Assembly: GCA_964393405.1 (NCBI GenBank)
Contig: CAYMTR010000006.1
Coordinates: 1-64,000, forward strand
DNA length: 64,000 nt
Direction: 5' to 3'
From: CAYMTR01 sp964393405
GTDB lineage: Bacteria; Bacteroidota; Bacteroidia; Bacteroidales; Prolixibacteraceae
Position 1 is the stretch's first letter; each line of letters begins with the position of its first letter. The notes beneath the pieces were generated by a model. The model was given only the letters and a program-made list of their open reading frames with translations. It had not been told where the DNA came from and ran no database searches. Positions 1-8,566 of this stretch are shown here, one piece after another. The position numbers were made by a program, and so were the translations under genes.

Positions 1-981
1 GTGAGCATTAATCCGAACCTAGACACAGATGGTGATGGGGTTAATGATTTAGCAGAAGATATCGACGGGAATGGTACAAACTGTGATGATGACACAGATT
101 TGGACGGCATACCCAATTATCTTGATAAAGATGATGATAACGATGGAATAGCAAGTATTGACGAAGACCATAATTTTTCGGGGGACCCATCGGACGATGA
201 TACAGATAAAGATGGTTTGCCCGACTATCTTGATTCAGATGATGATGATGATTCAATAGCAACTATTGATGAAGACGTAAATGATGATGGCAACTACAAT
301 AATGATGACACAGATTTAGACAAAACACCAAACTATCTTGATAATGATGATGATGGTGACGGCATAGCAACGATAGATGAACCGGGAGATCTTGACGGAA
401 ACGGGACGCCTGATTATCTTGAAAGTTGGATGTCGGCAGCTGTTAAAGATGTATTGACCATGGGAGTCGATTTAGTCTCGAATATTGATGTACTTGCAAA
501 TGACTCGAGCCAGATGGACAAGACAACACTGTTTATAACAGATGTTCCTTCGAATGGATATGCTGTAGTTGACAGAAACACATCGACGATCACATACACC
601 CCTAATACAGATTACGTAGGTCTTGATTCGATCAGCTATACTGTTTGTGATTATCAGGGCATTTGTGATACAGCTCTGGTAGTGATAAATGTGGAAGACA
701 TTATTTTTGTTCCGGAACTATTTACCCCCAATGGCGACAATGTTAATGATGTTCTAGTAATTGGAGGATTAAATAAATATCCTGAAAATACATTGAGCAT
801 ATACAACAGGTGGGGTAACAAAGTATACGAAAAAGAAGGATACAAGAATGATTGGGACGGGTGGCCAAATGTAAAATTTGTCATAGGGGAGAAAGAATTA
901 TCAGTAGGAGTTTATTATTATATTTTGAAATACAACAAAGGGAAGAGAGAAAAATCGGGAGCTCTATTCCTTGAAAGGTAA
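1..981 (+). CDS. T9SS cargo protein, TSP3 calcium repeats and gliding-motility C-terminal domain (5' partial)
   Basis: The reading frame is open at the window edge, so the first codon here (GTG) is probably internal to a longer gene. Residues 8-140 are Asp-rich thrombospondin type-3-like calcium-binding repeats: DTDGDG, then three units of the form DDTDxD...YLDxDDD, each leading into an IDE segment. Residues 145-233 look like an Ig/cadherin-like domain (VLANDSS ... YTPNTDYVG). The last ~90 residues (LFTPNGDNVND ... IYNRWGNKVYE ... WDG) match the gliding motility-associated C-terminal domain (CHU_C, type B), a sorting signal for the type IX secretion system. The product is therefore a large surface or secreted protein, perhaps an adhesin. 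The PorP/SprF-like gene begins 3 bases later, a pairing common for type B cargo. The full length and the N-terminal domains are not visible. Confidence 0.85.
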   Translation: MSINPNLDTDGDGVNDLAEDIDGNGTNCDDDTDLDGIPNYLDKDDDNDGIASIDEDHNFSGDPSDDDTDKDGLPDYLDSDDDDDSIATIDEDVNDDGNYNNDDTDLDKTPNYLDNDDDGDGIATIDEPGDLDGNGTPDYLESWMSAAVKDVLTMGVDLVSNIDVLANDSSQMDKTTLFITDVPSNGYAVVDRNTSTITYTPNTDYVGLDSISYTVCDYQGICDTALVVINVEDIIFVPELFTPNGDNVNDVLVIGGLNKYPENTLSIYNRWGNKVYEKEGYKNDWDGWPNVKFVIGEKELSVGVYYYILKYNKGKREKSGALFLER

Positions 982-984
982 TTT

Positions 985-1917
985 ATGAATTTTTTTAAAA
1001 GATATATTATAATTGGGATATTAGCTTTGGCTTCTCTGGGTGGTTTTGCTCAGCAGGATCCGCTATATACTCAGTATATGAATGACCCGATACTTATTAA
1101 TCCGGCATATGCAGGTAGCAGGTTGAATTTGAGCATTAACGGGGTGTTCAGAAAACAATGGGTAGGCCTTGATTGGTCGCCGACAACAACTTCCATTACA
1201 GTAAACTCTCCGTTTTTCAATTATAAGATAGGGGTAGGCTTTTCGTTCATAAATGATAAAATTGGACCGATGCAGCAGACAGGCATATACCTTGATTACG
1301 CCTATCATTTGAACTTTGAGAACGACAGGAATTTGTCGTTAGGGCTAAAAGCAGGGTTCAATAATTTTGATCTGGATTTATTGGATTTGGTGACAGCAGA
1401 TTATGATTCTTATGTACATGACCATGATAGGCCAAATAAATTTCTGCCCAACTTTGGGATAGGAGCATATTATTACACAGAGAAATTCTACGCAGGTTTT
1501 TCAGTACCTAAGTTAATAAGGAACAGTTTGGATGATGAAGACAATACATTAGAGATTGTTGGAAGGGAAGACCGGACTTATTTTTTAACTGCGGGAGCTG
1601 TGTTTGATGTTATTGATCCTATAATGAAATTGAAGCCGGTATTTTTAGCAAGGTCAGTATGGGGTGCTCCTCCCTCGGTAGAGCTTTCGGTAACTGCAAT
1701 ATTCTACGAAAGAGTATGGTTTGGGGCAATGTACAGGATTGGTGATGCGATAGCATTGCATGCCAGATTTCAGGCAAGCAACAGGCTGCAGATAGGGTAT
1801 TCGTATGATATTACTAATTCAAGATTAAGTAGATACAGTAACGGGTCGCATGAGATATTTTTAAATTACCTTTTCTCACTCAGGGGACAAAGAGTTTCAT
1901 CGCCACGTTATTTTTAA
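985..1917 (+). CDS. PorP/SprF family type IX secretion outer-membrane protein
   Basis: The 310-residue product has an N-terminal signal peptide (residues ~1-22, ending GGFAQQ) followed by the family hallmark QDPLYTQYMNDPILINPAYAGS. The remainder alternates short beta strands rich in aromatic residues, as in the outer-membrane beta barrels of this family. PorP/SprF proteins bind type B C-terminal domains and help export or attach gliding and T9SS cargo. The gene starts 3 bases after the stop of the upstream cargo gene, so the two are almost certainly co-transcribed and probably act as a dedicated pair. A GC-rich terminator follows. The family assignment is firm; specificity for the upstream cargo is inferred from position only. 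Confidence 0.9.
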   Translation: MNFFKRYIIIGILALASLGGFAQQDPLYTQYMNDPILINPAYAGSRLNLSINGVFRKQWVGLDWSPTTTSITVNSPFFNYKIGVGFSFINDKIGPMQQTGIYLDYAYHLNFENDRNLSLGLKAGFNNFDLDLLDLVTADYDSYVHDHDRPNKFLPNFGIGAYYYTEKFYAGFSVPKLIRNSLDDEDNTLEIVGREDRTYFLTAGAVFDVIDPIMKLKPVFLARSVWGAPPSVELSVTAIFYERVWFGAMYRIGDAIALHARFQASNRLQIGYSYDITNSRLSRYSNGSHEIFLNYLFSLRGQRVSSPRYF

Positions 1918-1977
1918 AGATATTTTTCCACTTTTTTATTATTTGTTTTCCTCTTTAAAAATTGGAAGCAATTTTTC

Positions 1978-2004
1978 CCTCGCCTCGAAAAGGCGAGGCT
2001 TTTT
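1978..2004 (+). terminator. Rho-independent terminator after the PorP/SprF gene
   Basis: A perfect 8-bp GC-rich stem (CCTCGCCT at 1978-1985, AGGCGAGG at 1991-1998) encloses a 5-base loop and is followed by CTTTTT on the plus strand. The minus-strand flank is A-rich, so it should act only on plus-strand transcripts. Confidence 0.8.
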
Positions 2005-2006
2005 GT

Positions 2007-2921
2007 TTATTGGATATAAACCAAATTGTCGGGGGTAAGTATCTTTTCGCCCGACCACCTGTAAGAAGTCAGAGTTTGCGAGCGTACAACGCAACGATCA
2101 ACACAGCAAAGATTATTTTTGATGATAAGATGCTCTTTCTCGAGGCAGAAATGTCCAAAAAACACAGGAGGAAGATTATCGGGATATTCCTTAATATCGG
2201 GTAATATCTCTTTAGGAATAGTATAATTTGGCAGAGAAAACCTATCGCTGAAGGAAATGTCCTTAAATGTTTTTCCTTCAGCCGTATCCCACCATTTGAC
2301 TCTGAAGTTGCGGCGAGATATACCTTTGCTGTCCTTGATGATTATATCTTTTGGGAGTTGGAATTCAACGCCTTTTACCAGTTCATTAATTGCCTTATTT
2401 AATTGGGGATTAACGAAATACTCCTTTAGGAGAGATCTCTTAAGTTTGTGTTCGCCGGCTTTGTACTCTTCGAAAATGTTGATATTGTCCTGATTCCAGC
2501 TACCATGTACAATTCGAATATCACCTAGGTCGATATAAAGAGGCAATTTACGGAACCACTTGATAGTGTCCTTATATTCATCAGGAATACTGGAATATTC
2601 ATCAAGAGTTTTCATCAAAGGAAGTTTATATCTTGCCAGGTGTTTTCTGAAGTATTTCCCTGATTGGTCGAGAGTTGAGTACAATATGGCATTAAATTCG
2701 TGGTTACCAAGAATTGCAAGAGCATCGCCATTATCGACCATTTCTCGAATTAATCTGACAGTTCTGAGAATTTCAGGTCCGCGGTTTATATAATCACCGG
2801 TGAAAATGATTTTACGGTTTTCGTTTCGGTAGCTTTTCCCGTTTTTGGAATATCCAAGCTCTTTGAGCATGGCAACAAGCAAGTCGTAGTATCCGTGAAT
2901 ATCTCCTATGATGTCGTACAT
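2007..2921 (-). CDS. Calcineurin-like metallophosphoesterase
   Basis: The 304-residue protein carries the metal-binding motifs of the PPP/ApaH-like metallophosphoesterase family in the expected order: GDIHG near residue 6, GDYINRG near 42, GNHE near 74, a VHG histidine near 138 and GHF near 259. These bind two metal ions for phosphoester or diadenosine-polyphosphate hydrolysis. No signal peptide is seen, so it is probably cytoplasmic. It is longer than typical symmetric Ap4A hydrolases, with a ~100-residue insertion between the VHG and GHF motifs that carries no motif I recognise. It is transcribed alone, converging on the terminator behind the PorP/SprF gene. Substrate cannot be decided: Ap4A hydrolase, protein phosphatase or another phosphoesterase are all possible. 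Confidence 0.85.
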   Translation of the reverse strand: MYDIIGDIHGYYDLLVAMLKELGYSKNGKSYRNENRKIIFTGDYINRGPEILRTVRLIREMVDNGDALAILGNHEFNAILYSTLDQSGKYFRKHLARYKLPLMKTLDEYSSIPDEYKDTIKWFRKLPLYIDLGDIRIVHGSWNQDNINIFEEYKAGEHKLKRSLLKEYFVNPQLNKAINELVKGVEFQLPKDIIIKDSKGISRRNFRVKWWDTAEGKTFKDISFSDRFSLPNYTIPKEILPDIKEYPDNLPPVFFGHFCLEKEHLIIKNNLCCVDRCVVRSQTLTSYRWSGEKILTPDNLVYIQ

Positions 2922-3037
2922 TGGGTAAATTTCAATTCTTAAAATTGCAAATTACAAAATACTTTAACTTAATTTAAATAACAGACAATAATTCCAGTAA
3001 AATATGAAAGTAGATAAAGTTGAAAAACCCACCCTTG

Positions 3038-3053
3038 CCCCTCCATGGAGGGG
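3038..3053. repeat. REP-like intergenic palindrome
   Basis: A perfect 16-bp palindrome (CCCCTCC-AT-GGAGGGG core) sits in an otherwise AT-rich 176-base gap between two minus-strand genes, preceded by ACCCACCCTTG. From memory, elements of this composition recur between genes in many Bacteroidota genomes. I found no second copy in this window. Confidence 0.5.
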
Positions 3054-3097
3054 ATTTGAATAGTGTAGACTAATAAGATCAGATATTATGTGTTAGG

Positions 3098-4261
3098 TTA
3101 GAATATTTTATGACCACCTTGGCCAATTTCTGCGACATAAAAGTCAGCCTTCAAGCCCGTGCGTTCAAGATACTTTTCCCCAACAGTATCAATAAATTCA
3201 TTTACAGAATCATCTTTTACAAGAGAAACAGTAGATCCTCCGAAGCCTCCGCCGGTCATACGTGATCCTATCACGCCCTCTATTTTACGTGCTTCTTCAA
3301 CCATTGAGTCGAGTTCATGACCGGTAACCTCATAATTATCGCGAAGAGAATCGTGAGAGGCGTTCATGAGTTTTCCGAAAGCATTAATATTGCCTTCTTT
3401 TAGGAAAGCGACGGCATCAGTGGTGCGTTTTATTTCAGAGACAACATGGAGAGCCCTGCGTCTTATAACATCGTCGGTAATTTTACTTTCAAGACTTAAG
3501 AATTCATCAAGAGAAATGCCGGCAAGGTTTTCGATTTCCTTGTAAGGTTTAAGAGCTTTTACAGCGGCAGAACATTGAGAAACACGTTCGTTGTATTTAC
3601 CGGAATCGAGAGAATGGGGGCTATTAGTGTTGCCAATTACAATCTTTACGCCATCGAGTTTAACAGGAACAAGCTCATATTCGAGGGTGTCACAATTAAG
3701 GAAAATAGCACGATTCTTTTCACCCATGCCGGAAGCAAATTGATCCATTATTCCACAGTTAACGCCAGCAAATTCATGCTCAGCTTTCTGAGCCATTTTA
3801 ACTAGTTCAATTTTATCGATTTCGAAAGAGAAAATATCGTTAATTGCAACAGCAGTGACAACTTCGAGTGCAGCGGAAGAAGAGAGACCGGCACCACCTG
3901 GTACATTGCCATAAATGAGGATATCTATCCCAGAGGAAATGGGATAACCCCGTTTAACAAATTGAGCTATAGTGCCCAGAGGGTAATTAACCCAGTTTCC
4001 TTTTTTAAGAGGTGTAGTCAGATCCTTTAATTCTATTTGTTCAGTATGGTCGAAATTAACTGAAGAAAACCTAAAGAAATTGTTGTTTGTTTTTCGGATC
4101 AGGCAATAGGTGCCGAAGGTAAGTGCACAAGGAAAGACATAACCGCCGTTATAGTCAGTGTGTTCGCCAATAAGGTTTACCCTGCCTGGAGAAAAGTAAC
4201 CGGCAATTTCTCCTTCACCATAAACATTTGAGAAGGTTTTTTTCAAAATTTCGATATCCAT
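3098..4261 (-). CDS. galK: Galactokinase
   Basis: A GHMP-family kinase of 387 residues, the usual galactokinase length. It phosphorylates alpha-D-galactose to galactose 1-phosphate, the first committed step of the Leloir pathway. Diagnostic motifs are the galactokinase signature PGRVNLIGEHTDYNGG at residues 25-40, the ATP-binding GHMP loop PGGAGLSSSAALE near 121-133, and GSRMTGGGFGG in the C-terminal domain. It starts with ATG at 4261. It is a lone gene with no galT, galE or galM beside it; they must lie elsewhere if the pathway is complete. It is divergent from the acyl-CoA ligase gene, and a candidate promoter lies about 40 bases upstream. Confidence 0.97.
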   Translation of the reverse strand: MDIEILKKTFSNVYGEGEIAGYFSPGRVNLIGEHTDYNGGYVFPCALTFGTYCLIRKTNNNFFRFSSVNFDHTEQIELKDLTTPLKKGNWVNYPLGTIAQFVKRGYPISSGIDILIYGNVPGGAGLSSSAALEVVTAVAINDIFSFEIDKIELVKMAQKAEHEFAGVNCGIMDQFASGMGEKNRAIFLNCDTLEYELVPVKLDGVKIVIGNTNSPHSLDSGKYNERVSQCSAAVKALKPYKEIENLAGISLDEFLSLESKITDDVIRRRALHVVSEIKRTTDAVAFLKEGNINAFGKLMNASHDSLRDNYEVTGHELDSMVEEARKIEGVIGSRMTGGGFGGSTVSLVKDDSVNEFIDTVGEKYLERTGLKADFYVAEIGQGGHKIF

Positions 4262-4301
4262 ATGAGTTTCTATTTATGCGGTTTAAATAAAGAGATATTA
4301 G

Positions 4302-4309
4302 CAAAAATA
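4302..4309 (-). promoter_or_regulatory. Candidate -7 element of the galK promoter
   Basis: Read on the minus strand this is TATTTTTG, which fits the Bacteroidota -7 consensus TAnnTTTG, about 40 bases before the galK start. The matching -33 element is weak (TTTC, 18 bases further upstream). Confidence 0.35.
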
Positions 4310-4427
4310 TACAAAAAACGATTTAATGAAAGTGAAATCATATTTTATAACAAACTCGAATGGAATGTTATCTTTGTTATGGGAGTTAAAAAAGATTAAT
4401 TATTTGGATTGGGATAAATATTATTAT

Positions 4428-6341
4428 ATGGAGACTTTAATCGAATTATTTGAAAATAGTGTAGCGAAATATCCTGACAACATATTAATGTGGGAGAAAA
4501 TAAATGGTGCATGGAAAGGGTTCACTTACAAGCATATCCGTGAAGAAGTCAGGAAGTTTGGTGCAGGGCTTGTGTCGCTTGGAATAAAAAAGGGAGACAG
4601 GATAGGTTTGATAGCGGAAGGAAGGACAGACTGGTTAGTTGGGGAGCTGGGCATATTTTATGCTGGGGCGGCCAATGTGCCACTTTCAATAAAGCTTGAT
4701 GCAGAAGCTGAATTGTCATTCAGGCTAAAACATTCAGGAGCAAGGATGGTTATCGCATCGTGGACTCAGGCAGACAAAATTGAGTATATATATCTTGAAA
4801 CACCTGAGCTTGAAACAATAATCTATCTGGATGAAATAAATTTTCCTGCTGAGCACAGGATGAGTTTCAGTTCAATAAAAGAAAAGGGCGAAGAGTATTT
4901 ACAAAATCCTGACAACAGGAAAGCCTTCGATGAGATAATAGCAAGTGTAAGGCCGAACGATCTGGCCAACATATCATATACATCAGGCACAACGGCTGAT
5001 CCAAAGGGTATAATGCTTTCGCAGAAGAATTATGCAGAAAATGTAAGGCAGGCGAACACGCTGATGTCTATTAATGAATATTTTAAAACGCTAACAATAC
5101 TACCTTGGGACCATTCATTTGCACACACAGCATGTTTGTATTGCTTTATATACAACGGGGCAAGCATTGCCTCTCAGGAAATAGGCAAGACAGCAATAGA
5201 AACTTTAAAGAATATCCCCAAAAACATAAAAGAGATCAAACCCGATCTGATGATGAGTGTTCCTGCATTGTCAAAAGCATTCAGGAAAAATATTGAGAAC
5301 GGGATAAAGGCAAAGGGAAAAATTGCAGAAATGTTGTTCAGACAAGGTTTGAGTATAGCTTACAAGTATAATGCAGAAGGATTCAATAGGGGAGAAGGTT
5401 TCAGAAAGTTGTTAAAACCTCTATATGAATTATACGACAAAATAATATTCAGAAAGATAAGGGAAAATTTTGGAGGTAACCTTAAATTTTTTATTGGCGG
5501 TGGAGCCTTGCTTGACATAGAGTTACAGAGGTTTTTTGCGGCCATTGGGATACCTGTGATGCAGGGGTATGGGCTATCGGAATCATCGCCGGTAATATCT
5601 TCAAATGCTTTGCATGCATACAAGTTTGGTTCCTCTGGCAGACTGGTAAAATATCTTGATCTTAAAATTTGCGATGATGAAGGCAAAGAACTGCCAACAG
5701 GACAAAAAGGTGAGATAGTTGTAAGAGGGGGGAATGTAATGTTGGGTTACTGGAAGAATGAAAAATCGACAGCAGAGACAATAAAAGATGGGTGGTTATA
5801 TACCGGAGACCTGGGTTATATGGATAATGACGGATTTCTATATGTGATGGGAAGATTTAAAAGTCTTTTAATTTCAAATGACGGAGAGAAATATAGTCCA
5901 GAGGGGATAGAAGAAGCGATGGTTGAGCAATCTCCTATTATTGACCAGTGTATGCTTTATAATAATCAAAATCATTACACTTCAGGGATGATAGTGCCTA
6001 ACATAAAAGAGTTGAACAAAGCACTTGAAGTGAAAGGAATAAAGTCGGGAACCGAAGAAGGAGACAGAGCAATGCTTACAATGATACAGCATGAAATAGA
6101 TGCATATAAGGCACATGGAAAGTTTGCAAATATGTTTCCGGAGAGATGGTTGCCGGCTACATGGATAATACTGCCGGAGTCGTTTAATGAAGAGAACAAG
6201 TTAATGAATTCAACGTTAAAGATTGTTAGGGGTAAGATAGTTGAAAAATATTCTGAAGAATTAAAATTCCTGTATACCCGCGAAGCAAAGAATATTTATA
6301 ATGAGGTAAATCTTAGTGGATTAAGAGCTTGGAACGGCTGA
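4428..6341 (+). CDS. Long-chain acyl-CoA ligase (AMP-dependent synthetase)
   Basis: An ANL-superfamily adenylating enzyme that activates fatty acids to acyl-CoA through an acyl-AMP intermediate. Motifs in order are the P-loop YTSGTTADPKGI, the A5 motif GYGLSESSPV, YTGDLGYMD, and a C-terminal segment with a lysine (NSTLKIVRGK) where the catalytic lysine of the second half-reaction normally lies. The frame is open back to an ATG at 4326, but I place the start at ATG 4428 because the family's N-terminus (METLIELFENSVAKYPDN) begins there and the preceding 34 residues are low-complexity; this gives 637 residues. Its last 29 bases overlap the 3' end of the convergent minus-strand gene. The chain-length preference cannot be read from sequence. 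Confidence 0.88.
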   Translation: METLIELFENSVAKYPDNILMWEKINGAWKGFTYKHIREEVRKFGAGLVSLGIKKGDRIGLIAEGRTDWLVGELGIFYAGAANVPLSIKLDAEAELSFRLKHSGARMVIASWTQADKIEYIYLETPELETIIYLDEINFPAEHRMSFSSIKEKGEEYLQNPDNRKAFDEIIASVRPNDLANISYTSGTTADPKGIMLSQKNYAENVRQANTLMSINEYFKTLTILPWDHSFAHTACLYCFIYNGASIASQEIGKTAIETLKNIPKNIKEIKPDLMMSVPALSKAFRKNIENGIKAKGKIAEMLFRQGLSIAYKYNAEGFNRGEGFRKLLKPLYELYDKIIFRKIRENFGGNLKFFIGGGALLDIELQRFFAAIGIPVMQGYGLSESSPVISSNALHAYKFGSSGRLVKYLDLKICDDEGKELPTGQKGEIVVRGGNVMLGYWKNEKSTAETIKDGWLYTGDLGYMDNDGFLYVMGRFKSLLISNDGEKYSPEGIEEAMVEQSPIIDQCMLYNNQNHYTSGMIVPNIKELNKALEVKGIKSGTEEGDRAMLTMIQHEIDAYKAHGKFANMFPERWLPATWIILPESFNEENKLMNSTLKIVRGKIVEKYSEELKFLYTREAKNIYNEVNLSGLRAWNG

Positions 6342-6969
6342 AAAAATAAGATTTCTTTAAATCCCTATTGTCAAAAGTAAAAAGCTCATTTGATTTATTT
6401 CTATTGAAAAAAGAGACAATAGCTATATCGCCCCCGCAAAACAAGAGGTGAACAGATGCCATTACTGTAAATACTAATTTTATAGGCAATGGAGTTGGCA
6501 AGAGTATTAAAAAAATAGAGATAACTGTAATCAGAAATAAAGGTGCGAGAGCAACAATGGTTATTTCTTTTCTATCAAGTACCTGCATGTTCGATTCGGC
6601 ATAAAAGACAAATTTTTTCCATTGGGCGCCGAACCCGATATCCTTTTTACCAAGTAATAGAAATGCTGCAGCGTGGATAAGTTCATGAACAGGTATTAGG
6701 AAAATGACAGAAAGAAAAATAGAAGAGAGTGTGATTATCAGATCAGATTTATGAGTTCCTTCTTTTATCAGGACAGTAGTAAAGTATGCTATCAGTCCGA
6801 ATAAAATACCGATAGCTATACCTTGAAGTATTCCGAAAAAGGTCATTAATAAAGTTTTTTTGCCAATCTCTTTAATTAAGAATTGTTTTATGTCATCATA
6901 ATGAATCTCTTCAATAAGTTCAAATTCTGGATTATTTAGTAATATTTCCGGAGTAAGGTTGTTTTTCAA
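6313..6969 (-). CDS. DUF3267-type membrane zincin, putative metalloprotease
   Basis: This 218-residue integral membrane protein has about four hydrophobic segments. A zinc-binding HExxH motif (VHELIHAA, residues ~97-104) lies in a membrane segment. That architecture matches DUF3267 putative zincin peptidases. It starts with TTG at 6969 and overlaps the stop codon of the upstream flippase gene by 4 bases (TTGA), so the two are probably translationally coupled. Its last 29 bases overlap the end of the convergent acyl-CoA ligase gene. The substrate is unknown, and proteolytic activity is inferred only from the motif. Confidence 0.75.
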   Translation of the reverse strand: MKNNLTPEILLNNPEFELIEEIHYDDIKQFLIKEIGKKTLLMTFFGILQGIAIGILFGLIAYFTTVLIKEGTHKSDLIITLSSIFLSVIFLIPVHELIHAAAFLLLGKKDIGFGAQWKKFVFYAESNMQVLDRKEITIVALAPLFLITVISIFLILLPTPLPIKLVFTVMASVHLLFCGGDIAIVSFFNRNKSNELFTFDNRDLKKSYFFSRSKLLIH

Positions 6970-8447
6970 GGCTCTCGTTCAATTAAGATTTTGTAAATAT
7001 TTTTTAAATCTATTAATCCCACAAGGAAAGCTGCAAAAGTAGAAGCTATGAGCAATGCAAAGAATCCGAGGATTGGGTTAGGGATGTATTTGCTTAAAAT
7101 GCCTAATCCAACAAGGATTGAGGCAAAAACAATCATTCTGAAAATAAAAAGCCATTTCACCGATAAATGGAATATTTTTACGGCAATAAAAACCTGAGCA
7201 ACAGCAGTAATAACCTGAGTGAAAAGACTAACGGCAGCAGCACCCTGAGCCTTATATAAAGGAATCAGCATGATATTCAGGGAAATATTCAGGACCATGC
7301 CAAATGTGGCCATGATGTTCAGTTCGCGGATACTTCCGTTAGCAGTTAGCAAAGTTCCAAAAATATAAGTAGTTGAAATAGGGATAAAGCCAAACATCAG
7401 AGTTGCGAAAATTGGTGCTGATTCAGTAATATAGTCTTTATAAAGCCATCCCATTATTTCTGTGCTATAGAAAAAAGAAGAAATAGAAAGAGTCAGGGAA
7501 ATAAAAATAATAAGAGAAAAAGCGAATAGTACCATTTCACTGATATTCTGTTTAATTTTTATCATCCTTGAGAAAATTGGAAGAAGCATACCTGCAAAAA
7601 GGACTCCGAACATTGAGACGGCATCCAGAAGTCTGAACCCATGGGCATAAAGACTTACCTGATGAAAGCCCTCATCATTTGGTAGTAGTCTTTCAATCAA
7701 GACAGTATCGAACCTGTTATAAAAGGCCATCAATAAAATCAGAATGGCATATGGGAAAGTCTGTTTTAAAAAGACAATACTGAATTTAATGTTGAAATCG
7801 ATTTTTATTTTTCCGGCCTTTTTAAGAACGATTAAGAAAATAATTAAAGTAGCGAGTATATATGAAATAGTCTGAATATAGACAAACCATTCAATTTTGA
7901 ACACACCTCCTGTGATATTAGTAAACAACAGCAGGCCACAAATAATGATCATGAAAATTCTGTCGAGTACTGAAACAATGCTATCGGTAGTAAAGAGGTG
8001 AAGAGCGGACAAGTTAGATCTTAAGTATAGAATCATTTGGAGAAGGAATTGATTGAATATCAAGAAGAAAAGCAAATGAAACTGAACTTTGTCATATCCT
8101 ATTATAAGGCCTGTTCCAAGGCATATTACAGCGTAAAAAATTCCCAGTAAAAATTTAATACCCAAGATATTTCCAAGGTGTTTAGGCAGCAAGTGGTTAT
8201 ATCGGGCAATATTTCTATTATTAAAATTTGTGATTCCAAGATCGAGGAGGATATTAAGAGTAAGGGATAGGGCAAACAAAGAATAGTATAAGCCATAGTC
8301 GTCGCCGGTAACTACTTGTACGGTTCTATCGATGCCAAACAACCAGAAAGGTTTGACAAGAATATTGATTGAAAGTAAAAGAATCAGGTTTGTAAAAAAC
8401 TTTCGCTTCAATTCCTCAGATCTTAGATTTAGAGCATAAAGTAACAA
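6966..8447 (-). CDS. Polysaccharide flippase (Wzx/MATE-like, MOP superfamily)
   Basis: A 493-residue, almost wholly hydrophobic protein with 12-14 predicted membrane-spanning segments. Its N-terminal region (FFTNLILLLSINILVKPFWL) resembles flippases that move lipid-linked oligosaccharide units across the inner membrane. The first in-frame start is TTG at 8447; another TTG lies 12 codons downstream and no early ATG exists, so the start is uncertain. It overlaps the zincin gene by 4 bases downstream and is divergent from a glycosyltransferase gene, which supports a role in surface glycan assembly. Which glycan is exported cannot be told. Confidence 0.85.
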   Translation of the reverse strand: MLLYALNLRSEELKRKFFTNLILLLSINILVKPFWLFGIDRTVQVVTGDDYGLYYSLFALSLTLNILLDLGITNFNNRNIARYNHLLPKHLGNILGIKFLLGIFYAVICLGTGLIIGYDKVQFHLLFFLIFNQFLLQMILYLRSNLSALHLFTTDSIVSVLDRIFMIIICGLLLFTNITGGVFKIEWFVYIQTISYILATLIIFLIVLKKAGKIKIDFNIKFSIVFLKQTFPYAILILLMAFYNRFDTVLIERLLPNDEGFHQVSLYAHGFRLLDAVSMFGVLFAGMLLPIFSRMIKIKQNISEMVLFAFSLIIFISLTLSISSFFYSTEIMGWLYKDYITESAPIFATLMFGFIPISTTYIFGTLLTANGSIRELNIMATFGMVLNISLNIMLIPLYKAQGAAAVSLFTQVITAVAQVFIAVKIFHLSVKWLFIFRMIVFASILVGLGILSKYIPNPILGFFALLIASTFAAFLVGLIDLKNIYKILIEREP

Positions 8448-8566
8448 TCTTTAATTGTTATTTCCAATCAATTTTTTCATGCATAAATGATTTGTTTTTA
8501 ATTGTGAAAATAGTCAAGGGAATTATGGAAATAATTTGTTTATTTTGGAAACAATAGGTAAAAAAG

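Noticed and set aside
60..420. Regularly spaced repeats resembling a CRISPR or minisatellite
   Set aside because: They are codon-phased Asp-rich calcium-binding repeats inside an open frame; unit lengths vary and there are no unique spacers.
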